64,000 nucleotides of DNA, taken from Pseudovirgaria hyperparasitica (lineage: Eukaryota > Ascomycota > Dothideomycetes > Acrospermales > Acrospermaceae). The stretch lies in the NCBI RefSeq assembly GCF_010093815.1, contig NW_022985558.1, positions 1,279,459-1,343,458 of the forward strand, written 5' to 3'. The notes under the pieces were generated by a model, which saw only the letters and a list, made by a program, of their open reading frames with translations, did no database searches and had not been told where the DNA came from. This document shows, piece by piece, positions 22,722-34,206 of this stretch. The position numbers and the translations under genes are program-made. Numbering within the stretch: position 1 is the stretch's first letter; the number at the start of each line of letters is the position of its first letter.

Positions 22722-25700
22722 GACTGTGATTGTGAGATGGAATGCTCTGCATGCTGCAGAAGGATCCGGGGAATGCCAGTGTGTTTTGGAAAAAAGTTGG
22801 GAGCTTGGGCCGGAGACTATTTTGTCCCGATACGGAATAGTGCAGTCTTCGCGACCGGGTATATTATACAACATGGCGACGTCTCTACGCATATATCGCG
22901 AACATCTCACAAGACGCGCTTCTTTCAGACTTCCAAACCTCAGACCGGCTGAAAGAATGCGGTTTCGTCTGGACAGTCAGCTTCAACAATCAAAGTCAGG
23001 GTATACCCAGAGGCTTTCATTCATTGCTCATCTATGACTTTACTGCATCTCCACACGTCCAGTTATATGCCTTCCCCGTATATGCCGCGCCACTGTGACT
23101 AGGTACATTCTGCGCACTCCATGTTCTCAACCCCATGTATGGTCTGCTAAGCCTTTGTTATACGTCTCTTTCTGTCCTCGCTCTCGCTTTCCTGTGTGCT
23201 TCCGGCCCTATAGATATTCAATTGTCCTCAACGCTGAGAATTGCATGAATGCATGCTCCTTGGAAATGCACTGTTTCATTCTTGGACTGTGTGTGATAGA
23301 CGACTCCTCTATATCTGTTTTCCAGATACTGTATCTCCTTTTGTGATAATGAATCCGTGCTTCATCCTAAATCCCCTGCTCTCTGTACGTAAATACTGTC
23401 GTGCTTTGATTCATTGGTTGGTTTGTATTTGTCTTGCTACATGATACATTTGATGATGAACTATATTATTCTCTTCATTCCCCAGTTTTCTTCCTGCCTC
23501 TTTCATATCCTTTACGTTATGTCCATCATCTTCCTCATGACCCTGCGCATACTCTGTGTCTTGTATCTCTTTCCCGCTCATTTGACGCCTTTTCACTGTT
23601 CTGCCCTGTGCTCCATCACTTTCGTGCCTTCTGCTTGCTCATAAGTCTTTGAACGTATTGTGTTTCTCTGTGCTCATAAGCCTCTTGAGCATATATTCCC
23701 TTGAACTCATCTTTTCACTCCTCTTCACATTTCTCCACTTGACTCCATATCATCAAGACATTCTCTAGACGTCCTTCTCTTATTCTGTCTCATCACTGCT
23801 GGTCAGGATCTCGATTCCTCTATACATCCCTGAGTTCTTTCAGCCACGCCATGATCATGCCAGTGTCTGACCAATCTAGACAGCACTGTCTATTCCATAT
23901 TATCCGCCTATCATATTCCCTTTTCGTTTCCTTTTCTCTCGCGTGATATCTCTCGCGCAGCTTTTACCCGCTGTACAGGCGTTCCCTGTCTCACGTTATG
24001 AGCGATACCATGCACGTCTCAATGTTTTTTTGCGCATTTATATCGTATGCTCTTTTCATTCCTTTCGTCATTCATCCTTAGACCTCGTTTCAGAAACTTC
24101 GTGTATGGCTGTTCTGTAGGGATTTTTGACGTTATTATCGGACGTATGATCGTTCCGTGCCTTTGTATCTTATGCATATGTCGGTCTTTCGTTGCTCGTC
24201 GGAAGAGGAAGTGTCGAGGATGGAAAGTGTGTCTTGAGGAAACTGTAATACTAGGTTTAAGTGAGTTTAGAGGAAGAGGTTCTTTCTTTCTTTCTTTTGA
24301 GTCAGGTTTTTTGAGGGTAAGTTCATTGTTGGGGTTGGCTTACTGCGTGATTCTCACTACAATGAATGTATTCTACCGTGTAATGCTTTTTACCGTGTAG
24401 TGATTTTACAGTGTAACATTCTACATATGTGATGTTTCTCTGAGTATCAGGTATTTCTTAATGCTGTGTTGTTCAGTGGTGTTTACATGCTTTGCGCGAT
24501 CCGTTCGTCTTCGTATAATAGCTTGATACCTTGGGACTTCGAAACTGTGCGCATTAGGATTTCGACATTGTGCGTCCCAACCAGAAATGTGCGGAGCTCG
24601 GAATTACTTTGCGTTTGTATTCGTTCTGTCATTCATTTGTCTCTGTAGAATGAAATACTGTCGGTGTAGTGCTACGATACAATATGCCTTGGTCGTCTGT
24701 CTTTGATTTGTGCTGTTCGTAATGTGTGCATGCTTACTTCTGTTCATGCGTCCGTGTAGAATGAACTGGTCATCCATGCTTATACTTTACTGTTCAGTGC
24801 TGTGTAAACGATTTATGTCTTTCTTTCATTCTTCCCTGCAGAACAAGCTGGTGTCAGTGTAAGACTCCGACTCTGTGTACTTCTCCAGATCGTGTTAGTC
24901 TACATTATTCTGACATTCCATGGCTTACACTTGGACTGACGGTTTCAGAATGAAACTGGTTCTTATTTTTCAGCTCTTTCATGTTGTATACGCCCCTTCA
25001 TGTCTTTCATACTTCTCTGAGTCTTTGTGTCTCCTTGTGATTTGTTTGTAGGACTCTTCGTGGTTGTGCAAAGTATCATGTCGTCCCCACAGTGTAAGGT
25101 CCTTCCCCAGCATGATCTGATGTATCCGCTGCCGTAAGAGTATAATTAGTGAGTATCCAAAAGTCAACTCATTGTCAGTTCAGTAGCCACCTAGTGTGTT
25201 GCTGCATACGTTCTCGTGTTCTGAACGCATCTCAGAAGCGTGAAGTCTGGCTTGTGATTGTGTTGCTCTGGTGCCTGTTCTGACCTGATGTGATGACAGG
25301 ATGTCAGGGGTAGAACTCACAGTTGGCTGTGAAGATTTGTGAACGATATGTGCGTGGAATGAAGTTGTGTCTTGTTAGTGTAGCGGTGCCTCTGTGTGAC
25401 AGCAGACGGGAAGACGTGTTGAACACGGTCTAGGACGGAAGATGTGTATGTAAACTGAAGCTTTGTTGTAACACAGTCACAGACGGTACTCGAGACTTTT
25501 AGATCCCTTGGAGAGTGTTTTCACAGACTCATGATGAACAACAGGACATTCCTGGCCTCAGATCCATGCACTGGCAGTCAAGAATGAAGCAAATATCGAC
25601 CGTGAGCTACAACATCAACGCAACGTCCCTGGTTGCTCATTCAAGTCGATGAAAGGGAAGATCACATCATCAGCAAGCCATATCTAGAGTAAATATAATC

Positions 25701-27282
25701 TCAACTTCGCCGTCGTGCCGCAGTCAGCCTTCATAGATCCCAAAATCTCATCCCGTTCCACCCTCTTCGTACCCAAAATCTCCCCCGAATCCTGCCTTGC
25801 AGCCCCAGAACCCACCTCAGGCACACACTTCATCCTCTCTAGCCCCATTTTCCATCCAATCAAGCAGCACAATTCATTTGCCCCCTCAACGCTATTCCTA
25901 AAGAGACCAAGTCACGGGATTCTTTGATCCCTGAGGATCCCACAGACTATATAACAGCCCGTCCCGCCGTCCCCATTTCCTCTTTTCTCTTTTCTTCTTT
26001 ATCCTGTGCAGGGGAGAGTGTGATCCAGTGATAGTAATTTGAGGATCCTTACTTCGATTGTATCGTTGGAAGGTGCCATTGTGCCGCGTCAACCCCACAG
26101 CCCACTTCTATTGGTCTTCGTGATCGGTAGGGAATCTTTGGAACCTCTTTTGAGGTCTTTTGACCTCTTGTACTCGCGTTTTCGTGAGACCTTTTTTCCA
26201 CTCAGTAGTGGCCGTTGTGCTGCTGACAGGGAGGAAATTGGTGGTGGGAGCAGCTTTTGGGCTTGTCTTTGGGAAATATTAAAGGCTTGTGATTTACATT
26301 GCTCGTATATAGCTGTATAGTCTGTCAAGTCTTGCCGTGCTAAGACAGTTCCAACTGCGTAACGATTGTGAAGGTGGTGTTCCTGTGGTTGATGCCCGCT
26401 TGACGTGTTTTAACGCACAAAACATCACCACCTCACTGCACCGCGGCAACATATCCATTGCATACAATCCCACTCGGTGTTCAGAGCGGCCCAGTTCTGC
26501 CTTCAAGTATATACTTGTCAACTTCCAGAAGACTTGAAGCCCAATTGACTTTACAGCGCAGCAGTTCCTCGACTCAAAACAATACATTCCAGGGCGTTCC
26601 AAGCTCACACCGCCCACGCCCTCAAATTTACTTCACTGAAGCCGTCAGCATACGAAGTGACCTTCTGAACCTGGTCATCATAGCTTTACTATCAATATAC
26701 TCTTATTTCATGCTGATGTGTATGCCGCAGAGCGCGTCACAAACTACTTCATGTACATAGTACCACAACACACCGATTCAAAGTACACATCGAACGTTTA
26801 CCGCTCAATTACGTTACTAACCACAGAGATGTGTCATTCGCTGCTCACTAGATTGCATCCTGAGCTCTGGTACCATACGATGCGCCATCCTCTCCTCCTT
26901 TTCTCCTCTCAAGCGGCAGACCAAGCCTGAAATCCTACCCTCACGCCTCATACACATCCAGATCTCTAGCAATCTATAGCCGTTCCCATTCCCATCCCCG
27001 CAGGTCTCATATAATCCTTATCTATTCTATATAAGAGAAGAGAACCCTTCCTCGTAAACCTATATCAATCCAGGACAACTAAAATAAAAGCTCACAACTA
27101 CACAGCGACGACGACGACAATGACGACGATGACGACGACGGAAGACCACAACAATACATATAAATTCCTACACAGAAAATACTGAACGCGAAGAGGGGTA
27201 CATATACATATATCCCTCTCCCATAGTCCACGTTTCAGCGTCCAACGTTGTCAGAATTACACACAAAGTCCAGTCTGTGGTG

Positions 27283-27326
27283 CCCACACACCCACACACC
27301 CACACACCCACACACCCACACACACA
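27283..27326. repeat. CACACACC microsatellite
   Basis: About five tandem copies of an 8-base CACACACC-type unit. Confidence 0.9.
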
Positions 27327-28729
27327 TGCCTTCATGCTATCGAAGGCGTATTTCCGGACTCGGGTATTCATACCTATCCTCCTATTCCTCCATTCTCGCT
27401 CCATTCAAGACTCCATTCAAGACTCCATTCAAAACTCCATCAATTCATCCCTCCGTCAAACTACACGCTAACTTACATAAGACCCAGACCTCCCAATACC
27501 TCCCAGACATCACTCAGCTAGGCTACCACGCAACTCCCAAGCCTCGACACATCCACAGATCCATCACGTCAAATGATGTTGTTCGATCACCTCCGCCACG
27601 AGAGGAAGGCAAATAGCTGAGCCAGACTGCGCGTATACCGGATACGAGGCCGAGGCATATACATACATGAACCAAAGTCCTCTATGTGTAGCATAAACAG
27701 ATGAGGGTCTGTGTTCATATCACCTTCTTTCCCCAGACTCGAGGTGTAGAGTAAAGGGCGAGTAGGGATTTGTTACATGAAGATGGAACTACACATCATG
27801 GTGAGTGAGGAATGGTGAGATCTCGGGGATCTCTCTGTCGTGGTAAGAGTGGTAGGCTGACTTGACTGTATGACAGGTTACATTATAGACTATAGGCTAA
27901 TATATAGTCTAGATCTAGATATACTGTACCTACTTCAGAAACATCCATTCTCGAACTGCGAGACATAAGAGCAGGCATGTCCTCCCCTCCACAAATCCAT
28001 CGACCAATTCACAGCTCCAATCCACGAATCCCAAATTCAATCCGCGTTCCACACGACGACACGAACATACATAACCTTCTTCAACCCAGCTAAGCCATAA
28101 ACTCATCTCCTATCCCTCATCAACTCGAGTAGTCGAGTGATCGTCACGTCGAGCATTCAAGTCCCCACCCAACCCGACCCATCCCCATGCCAAAAACAGT
28201 GACCAGAAAGAGACCAAAGCTCTCCCACCCCTACCTTGAACAGCTTACGTTGCGTTTGCGTACGTACCCACCAGCTATTGTTGATGTACGCCGCCATGCC
28301 ATGATGAGGATCGGAATGCTGGACACAGGACTTAGGACTTACGGATGTGGTGGACGTGATGTGATGCGATGCGATGCCGGGCATTTTGGAACGTTTGGCA
28401 ACACCTTGGCGCGACGACGATGCAGAGACGGGCCCCTTGTGGGTTGGCAGTCTTGGTTCGTGGCTATTGAAGAGGAGGGGGGGAGGGTTTGCAGGACGAT
28501 AATCAAATGTCGCATACAAAGGCTGGGCATTACGTTGCGACGTCGATGGTCCATCTCGCAAACGGAGGGAGGATTCGAATGGACCTGGTATCACAGAATT
28601 TGATGTTACCGCAACACGACCAACACGCGACCGGAATAGCCCATTTAGTCAAGCCGCGGCCGCTCACGACGCAATCCTCAGCGACTCCACGCGCACATAA
28701 CGCCTCACACTGACGACACACCGCAGGTA

Positions 28730-28760
28730 CTATATATATAAACACACACACACACACATA
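28730..28760. repeat. TA then CA compound microsatellite
   Basis: A run of TA repeats passes directly into a run of CA repeats. Confidence 0.9.
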
Positions 28761-30194
28761 CATCCCATACAGCACAACACAAGAAGCGCCTTTTACGACG
28801 CCCGCCCAGCAGTTAGACAAAGGAGGGAGGCTGTTTCAAAAACACAGAAGCCGGTCGCCGCATCCGGCCCCTTGGACGGCCAATGCATATTCTACTAACA
28901 TACTACTTACTACCTTACCCTTACTTATAACATGCACAATCGCAGACCTACCTTACAAGTCAGCGTCTTGGCATGGTAGCGCGGCATATGTGGGCAAGGC
29001 TGGGCAGGGCAGGGCAAGCGAGGACAAGCTTTTTTAGCCAGAAAGTTGGCTTGCATGGTATGTTTTTTTTTTCTTTGAGTATTCATACCGCGCGCGCGCG
29101 TGGGAGTGCGTGAATTTGAGAAGGCCAAAGGATTTTCTTCCCGGGGGGGATATGCGTATGTGCGAGTGTGTGATGGACTAGAGTGTGATTGTGGCGTTTT
29201 TGAACCGCGGTATGTTAGCGTGTTACAGAGTCTGATGGTCACACCAGATCAGTCAATGCTCTTTGGACGACACACACACTACACACAGAGCACACACACA
29301 CACACACGCACCCAGATCCGGACATTCTCTGATCCTGTCTTGACTCTTGAGGAGGGCAGACGAGGAGAACGGACGGGCAGCTAAGGGAAATCACCAGGGA
29401 TGGGAAAAGGGGGGCCAGATGTAGGTCTGTGGGCACCTCGAGGTGGACGGGCGGACTGGTGAGGCGCAGACAGTGAATTGCGGCTCCATTGCGGCGGCTT
29501 TGGATCATCCCCGCACCGGACGTGCATGGCAGCATTTGACTGTAGTGTAGAAAACGGGGCTCTCTCCTTGTGGTCGGGCCGAATGGATGGGGTGGGTGGG
29601 CTGGGCAGCAAGCACTAGAAGGTTCATGGGGCTGTATGTATGCGTATGATGATGTCGGCAGTTCCATCAATGATATGGGATTGGGAGAGGAATATTCATG
29701 AGTTCTTTTTCGCTGGAGGAGGAGAAGAAGGAGAAGTCAATAGGTTGCTTTATCCGGTGCCAGCCAGCGGCGGAGGGCCAGACGAGGGCCGGACCGCCGC
29801 CGCCACACACGATGCGCCCGGGACGGTAAGTTTAGAAGCCAATCTGATGACGATGACACGAGCGAGCAATCTGTGAGTAGTCTTATTATTATTATTGACC
29901 ATGGATGAATGAGCGCGAGGGGTTGGGGGGTTGGGGGGGTCTGCGAAATTTGAGAGCAAGGCAGAGCCAGAGCCAGCCAACCAGTCAGCCCTGGAAGAGT
30001 CAAGACAGAGTTTGGTTCTATACAATACATCCATGACATGTTCTGAGGAAATAAACACCCCGAGTGTCCCCAACCTCTGTTATTGCTTGAACGATTGCAT
30101 CTTCTTTTTTCCTCCGACACGACATCGACACGCGCTTTGTTTTCGCTCGTTCTTTTCAAGAGACAACGTCCTATTCGTCCTCCGTCCGCCGTCT

Positions 30195-30224
30195 ATCATC
30201 ATCATCATCATCATCATCATCATT
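30195..30224. repeat. TCA trinucleotide repeat
   Basis: About ten copies of TCA/ATC in the region upstream of the O-methyltransferase gene, probably in its promoter or leader. A GCA run follows at about 30485-30507, immediately before the start codon. Confidence 0.9.
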
Positions 30225-30517
30225 ACATACCCACACACGCACTCACACTCACAATTCCCGTCCGTCCTATTCGACACTTGCATCGCGGCCAAGCCCACAA
30301 GCTCCGGAGCCGTCTCTTCTCGGACGCTGCTGATCGAACCGCGGCCGAAGCCAGGTTAGGTAGAGAGGTAGATCACACTCGACCTACTTCCTGACTGCAG
30401 CAGAGACCCGTCCTCAGCCTCCTCTCTACTCATGAGCGCAGCAGCCTCGCATCAACACTGCCATTCATCATCAACCCCAGACCCAGCAGCAGCAGCAGCA
30501 GCAGCATCTTCATCACC

Positions 30518-32311
30518 ATGTCCGACTCGCTCATCGTGCAATTGGCGCGGCAAATCACGCAGAATGTAGAGGCCATCGACCAGTACCACGACGCGGCCGG
30601 GCTGCGGAAACATTCATTCGACATCGATACCCCGCCAAAGTACAACTACCCACCGCACATCGAGACGGCGCGACAGGAAGTCTTTGCCGCCACGACCGAC
30701 CTGCGCGATCTGGTCCTGGGCCCGGTCGAGGCGCTCAAGATTCGCTCCGAGAGTGTATGTGTCTCGTCTCCCTTTTTTTCCTTTTCCTTTTTCCGTCGCT
30801 CTCTCTCGCTCCCTCTCTCTCTCTCGCCGCTTGTGTGTATGTTTGTGTTGTCGGAATCAGAGGAGCTCACGTGAGTGAATGTATAGTACGCCGATCTCGT
30901 CAGTCTGCATGTCATCTACAAGTTTGGCATTGCAGAAAGCTTTCCGGTGGGCGGCGAGGCCAGCTTCAAGGACATTGCGGCCGTCAGCGGCATCACGGAG
31001 CACAACACCAGCCGTCTGATGCGGCACGGCATGCTGCAGCACATGTTCAAGGAGGTCCGCCCCGGCATTGTGGCACACACGGCGTCTACCCAGGCCATTG
31101 CCGAGGACGAGTCCGTAAAGGACATGCTGGGCACGAACGTGGATGAGTTGTGGCGCTCCTCGCCACGGGTGAGTTTTTGTCCTTCCGTCTATCAATACAT
31201 GCCATGCATGCCATAGCACAACAAACCCTAACCACATCCCAGGTCACCGACGCCCTCCAAGGCTGGCCTACATCCAAAGAACTCTCCCAAACCGTAAGCC
31301 TTGCCGTCTATCCTCTTCCAACCCCCTTCTTTTCCCCCCCTCTCCCTATTCCACCCCTAACCACCCACTCACCCCTCCCACAGCCCTACTCCATCGGCAC
31401 CGGCACCGGCGCCCCCTTCTTCGCCGAAATGGCCAAACACCCGCAGCGCGCCCAACGCTTCGCCAACGCCCTCCGCCAGTACAACCCGGACCACCTCACG
31501 CTGCGGCGCACCCTCGTCGAAGCCTACGACTGGGCCGCCCTCGGCGCCGCCACCATCGTCGACCTCGGCGCCATCAGCGGCGGCCTCAGCATCCGCCTCG
31601 CAGAACTCTACCCCAACCTCCGCTTCGTCGTCACCAATTCCTCCGCCATGCTGGCGCAGCAATACCAGCAGCAGCAGCAACAACAACATCAACACGGCCC
31701 AAGTAGTCCCGAACACGAAAACAACCACAACCACGAAACCTCTCCCCGCCCCAACGGCACCACATCCACATCCACATCCCCATCCACCCCAAACGGCACC
31801 ACATCCCCACCCCCCCAAGCAGTAACCGACAGGATAACATGGATCCCCGCCCCCATCTTCGACACCCAGCCGCTCCTCGCCCACGGCGCCGACATCTACT
31901 ACCTCCGCTTCCACCTGCACAGCTGCCCAGACGCCTACGCCGTCCGCCTCCTGCACGGCCTGATCCCCTGCCTCAAGCCCGGCGCGCGCCTCCTCCTGCA
32001 CGATTTCGTGCCCACGCGCTGGGCGGGCATTTCGGCGTGGGAGGAGCGGCAGATGCGGTATGTTTTGCTTACTTCCTTTCCATACGTGCTTTTTACTTTT
32101 TACCGCTCCTGGTTCATGTAAGATGCGTGGATTAGTACTAACGAACAACAGGATCATCGACATGCAGCAGCTCATCTTCCTGAATAGCCAGACGCGCTCG
32201 CTGGCGCAGTGGGAGGCGCTGTTTGCGCAGGCGGATGCGCGGTTCGAGTTTCTTGGCGTGACGGCGTCGAGGCATGGGTTGGATATTTTTGAGGTGCGGT
32301 GGCGGGGTTGA
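30518..32311 (+). CDS. Plant-type (class II) O-methyltransferase
   Basis: Five exons: 30518-30754, 30887-31168, 31243-31293, 31384-32057 and 32152-32311; the joined frame gives 467 residues. The last intron has a perfect TACTAAC branch site. The N-terminal half is the winged-helix dimerisation domain (LHVIYKFGIAESF, then ITEHNTSRLMRHGMLQHMF). The C-terminal half is the SAM-binding fold: VDLGAISGGLSIRLAEL (motif I; the family usually has VDVGGGSG), NLRFVV, and YYLRFHLHSCPDAYAVRLL, where the His-x-x-x-Pro-Asp stretch matches the region carrying the catalytic histidine (LHDWPDD) in related enzymes, then LLLHDFVP. It likely methylates a hydroxyl of an aromatic metabolite. A Gln/His/Thr/Pro-rich insertion of about 60 residues separates motif I from the next strand; it is repeat-derived and unusual in the family. 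No other pathway gene is adjacent. Confidence 0.85.
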
Positions 32312-32844
32312 GTTTCTTGGGGGGGGGCTTTTGAGGGGTTTTTTTTTTTTGTTTTGGAGGGAGAGAGAGAGAGAATGGGATTTGGGATTTGATGGAGGGG
32401 GTGGATAGGGTGGAGGGGTGGTATAGACTTGTGTGTTTGGTAGGGCTGGGTTGAATGGATGGATGGATGGATTGAGGGGTGGGATTTGGTTGTTTATGTT
32501 GCGTTTGCTACCCCGCGTACCATGAGGATGTAGATGAAGATGAGGTTGGAGATAGGGTTGGAGATAGGGTTGACGATGAGAGAACAATAGATGGCGATTC
32601 CTATATCCACACCCTTCCTTGCAGGTCCTTCTCTATCTTCTATGTTATTGACACTGATTAACACAACGCCGTCCCATCCTATGCATCCAACCACCCCTTA
32701 AACCAACAATCTATCTCAAAGAAAGATTTAAAATATATATACTAAGAAACAGCATGTCCAAAAACATCATTATATAACCACACAAACCAACACTCTAAAC
32801 CCATGCACTCCATGCACTCCCTTACCCAAGCCCCCACCCAAGCC
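32312..32844. other. Convergent 3' intergenic spacer with simple repeats
   Basis: Contains a T-run after a G-run (about 32320-32350), a GA run, a GGAT repeat (about 32455-32473) and two copies of gttggagatagg. No gene seen. Confidence 0.6.
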
Positions 32845-34206
32845 CTACCCAAGATACTGCGCCGCCCACGCCGGCATCCCCGTCCCCGCGCGCGGCCCCC
32901 CATACGCAGTCAGGAAAAAGACACACGCAGTGCAGAAATGGAACAGGCCAATGCCATACATGACATACGCCGTTTCACGGCTCAGAAAGCGCGTGACGCG
33001 GTTATCCGAGATCTTGTCCTCGGCGCGCAGCAGGACGTTCCAGATGTAGGTTGTGCAGGCGCGGAGGAAGGCGAGGGGGGAGGACGAGGACGAGGACGAG
33101 GGGGATCGGGGGTCTGCGGGTGTGGTGGCGATGATGGAGGTCAGATTTGCGGGACTCGGGACGACGAGGGAGTCTTGACGGAGACGGGCTTTGGGAAGGG
33201 GAGTTGGATGGGTCGGGTGGGTGGAGTGTGCATGCAAGAGACTGCCGGCCCCTGAGATGGCGGACCGGCGGGTGATGGCGCTGCTGTCAAAGGACTGGTG
33301 GCCGAACTTCCAGTGGACGAGCCAGGCGCCGAGCGTGGTCACGACGAGCGTGAAGAGGATGGTGTAGAGCATGTAGCCGATAGCGTGCTTGCCCTTGTGC
33401 ACAACGCTCCCGTCGTGCTCGTCCGTCTCCTCAGGGGCAAAGTTGAGCAGCGTGATGAGCAAGAAGCCTGGGATCAGGACGACGCGGATGACGCGAAGCA
33501 CGCGCAAGCTCGTCCTGTTCTTGACCGGGTTGAAGATCTGCGCCAGGGCGCCGAAGGAGAGATACAGGAACCACAGCGCCAGGAGGACGATGAACATGTA
33601 GAAGACGCCGACGGGGACCTTGAAGTTGGCCGGGTGTCCGGCGTCGACTTCGCCGATGGCGTGCCAGATCCAGAGGTCGACGGCGACGTTGAAGTAGAAG
33701 CTCAGCGTGGCCAGGACGGCGATGATGGTCGTCAGGATGCCTGTCCCGCACACGGGGCAGTGGTCTTCGGTTGGTATGCCGCTGATCTCTATGAACGAGC
33801 CGGTGATGTAGCTGGACACGAATCCGACGGCACAGAGTTGGAGTTTGAGGAGGTGCTTGATGCTGAAGATCTTGATTGCTTGCGGCGCCACGGCCAGGAC
33901 GAAGATGGCGAGCTTGAGCGTAATGACCTGGACTCCCGGAGTCTTCAGAGGCTGCCTATCGCTCTTGCTCTGGTGCATGTACCGCACCCAGAGCGCACGA
34001 ACCAAGGTGATGATATCGATGACTGCGTCGGCGGCACAGATGACCGGAAGCGCGCGTAACGGATCTGGGGATTCGAGGAACATCTTGCGAGAAGTGTGTT
34101 TTGTGTTTGCTGAACGCTGCGTCATGGCTGCAAAAGCGAGTTGGAGAAGAATCCAGAACACCTGGGGTCCTGTCACCTCATGGCTGCTGGGCTCAGCAGC
34201 ACCCAT
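32845..34206 (-). CDS. Polytopic membrane protein of unknown function
   Basis: An intronless frame of 453 residues. About nine hydrophobic segments can be read, for example around residues 15-28, 50-75, 93-115, 118-138, 155-180, 197-221, 235-256, 275-298 and 418-443. A hydrophilic Ser/Pro/Thr-rich loop of about 100 residues sits between the last two. A short CPVCGTG motif lies near residue 150, between membrane segments. I do not recognise the family; it resembles the many fungal-specific integral membrane proteins without assigned role. The ATG at 34206 was chosen because no splice donor joins it to an upstream frame. It converges with the O-methyltransferase gene. Confidence 0.75.
   Translation of the reverse strand: MGAAEPSSHEVTGPQVFWILLQLAFAAMTQRSANTKHTSRKMFLESPDPLRALPVICAADAVIDIITLVRALWVRYMHQSKSDRQPLKTPGVQVITLKLAIFVLAVAPQAIKIFSIKHLLKLQLCAVGFVSSYITGSFIEISGIPTEDHCPVCGTGILTTIIAVLATLSFYFNVAVDLWIWHAIGEVDAGHPANFKVPVGVFYMFIVLLALWFLYLSFGALAQIFNPVKNRTSLRVLRVIRVVLIPGFLLITLLNFAPEETDEHDGSVVHKGKHAIGYMLYTILFTLVVTTLGAWLVHWKFGHQSFDSSAITRRSAISGAGSLLHAHSTHPTHPTPLPKARLRQDSLVVPSPANLTSIIATTPADPRSPSSSSSSSPLAFLRACTTYIWNVLLRAEDKISDNRVTRFLSRETAYVMYGIGLFHFCTACVFFLTAYGGPRAGTGMPAWAAQYLG

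Larger units (their letters stand above)
22722..30517. other. Long gene-poor stretch (7.8 kb)
   Basis: No convincing protein gene or structured RNA. 23.0-25.0 kb is T/C-rich on the plus strand with only chance frames. 27.1-30.5 kb is crowded with simple repeats (ACG/ACGACG near 27.1 kb, CACACACC, TA/CA, CG, ATC, GCA). The last few hundred bases are the promoter and leader of the O-methyltransferase gene. It could contain regulatory DNA or an unrecognised long non-coding transcript. Confidence 0.5.

Noticed and set aside
31369-32175. 268-codon minus-strand open frame
   Set aside because: Antisense of the O-methyltransferase exon 4; Gly/Val/Leu-rich complement of GC-rich codons, no motif.
17573-32311. 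A classical secondary-metabolite or mycosporine cluster
   Set aside because: Two methyltransferases and an ATP-grasp-like gene are present, but there is no PKS, NRPS, terpene synthase, or dehydroquinate-synthase-like gene, and the O-methyltransferase is 9 kb away beyond an unrelated mitochondrial gene.
33298-34059. 253-codon plus-strand open frame
   Set aside because: It is the antisense of the polytopic membrane protein; its composition (Asp/Glu/Arg-rich) is what the complement of hydrophobic codons gives.
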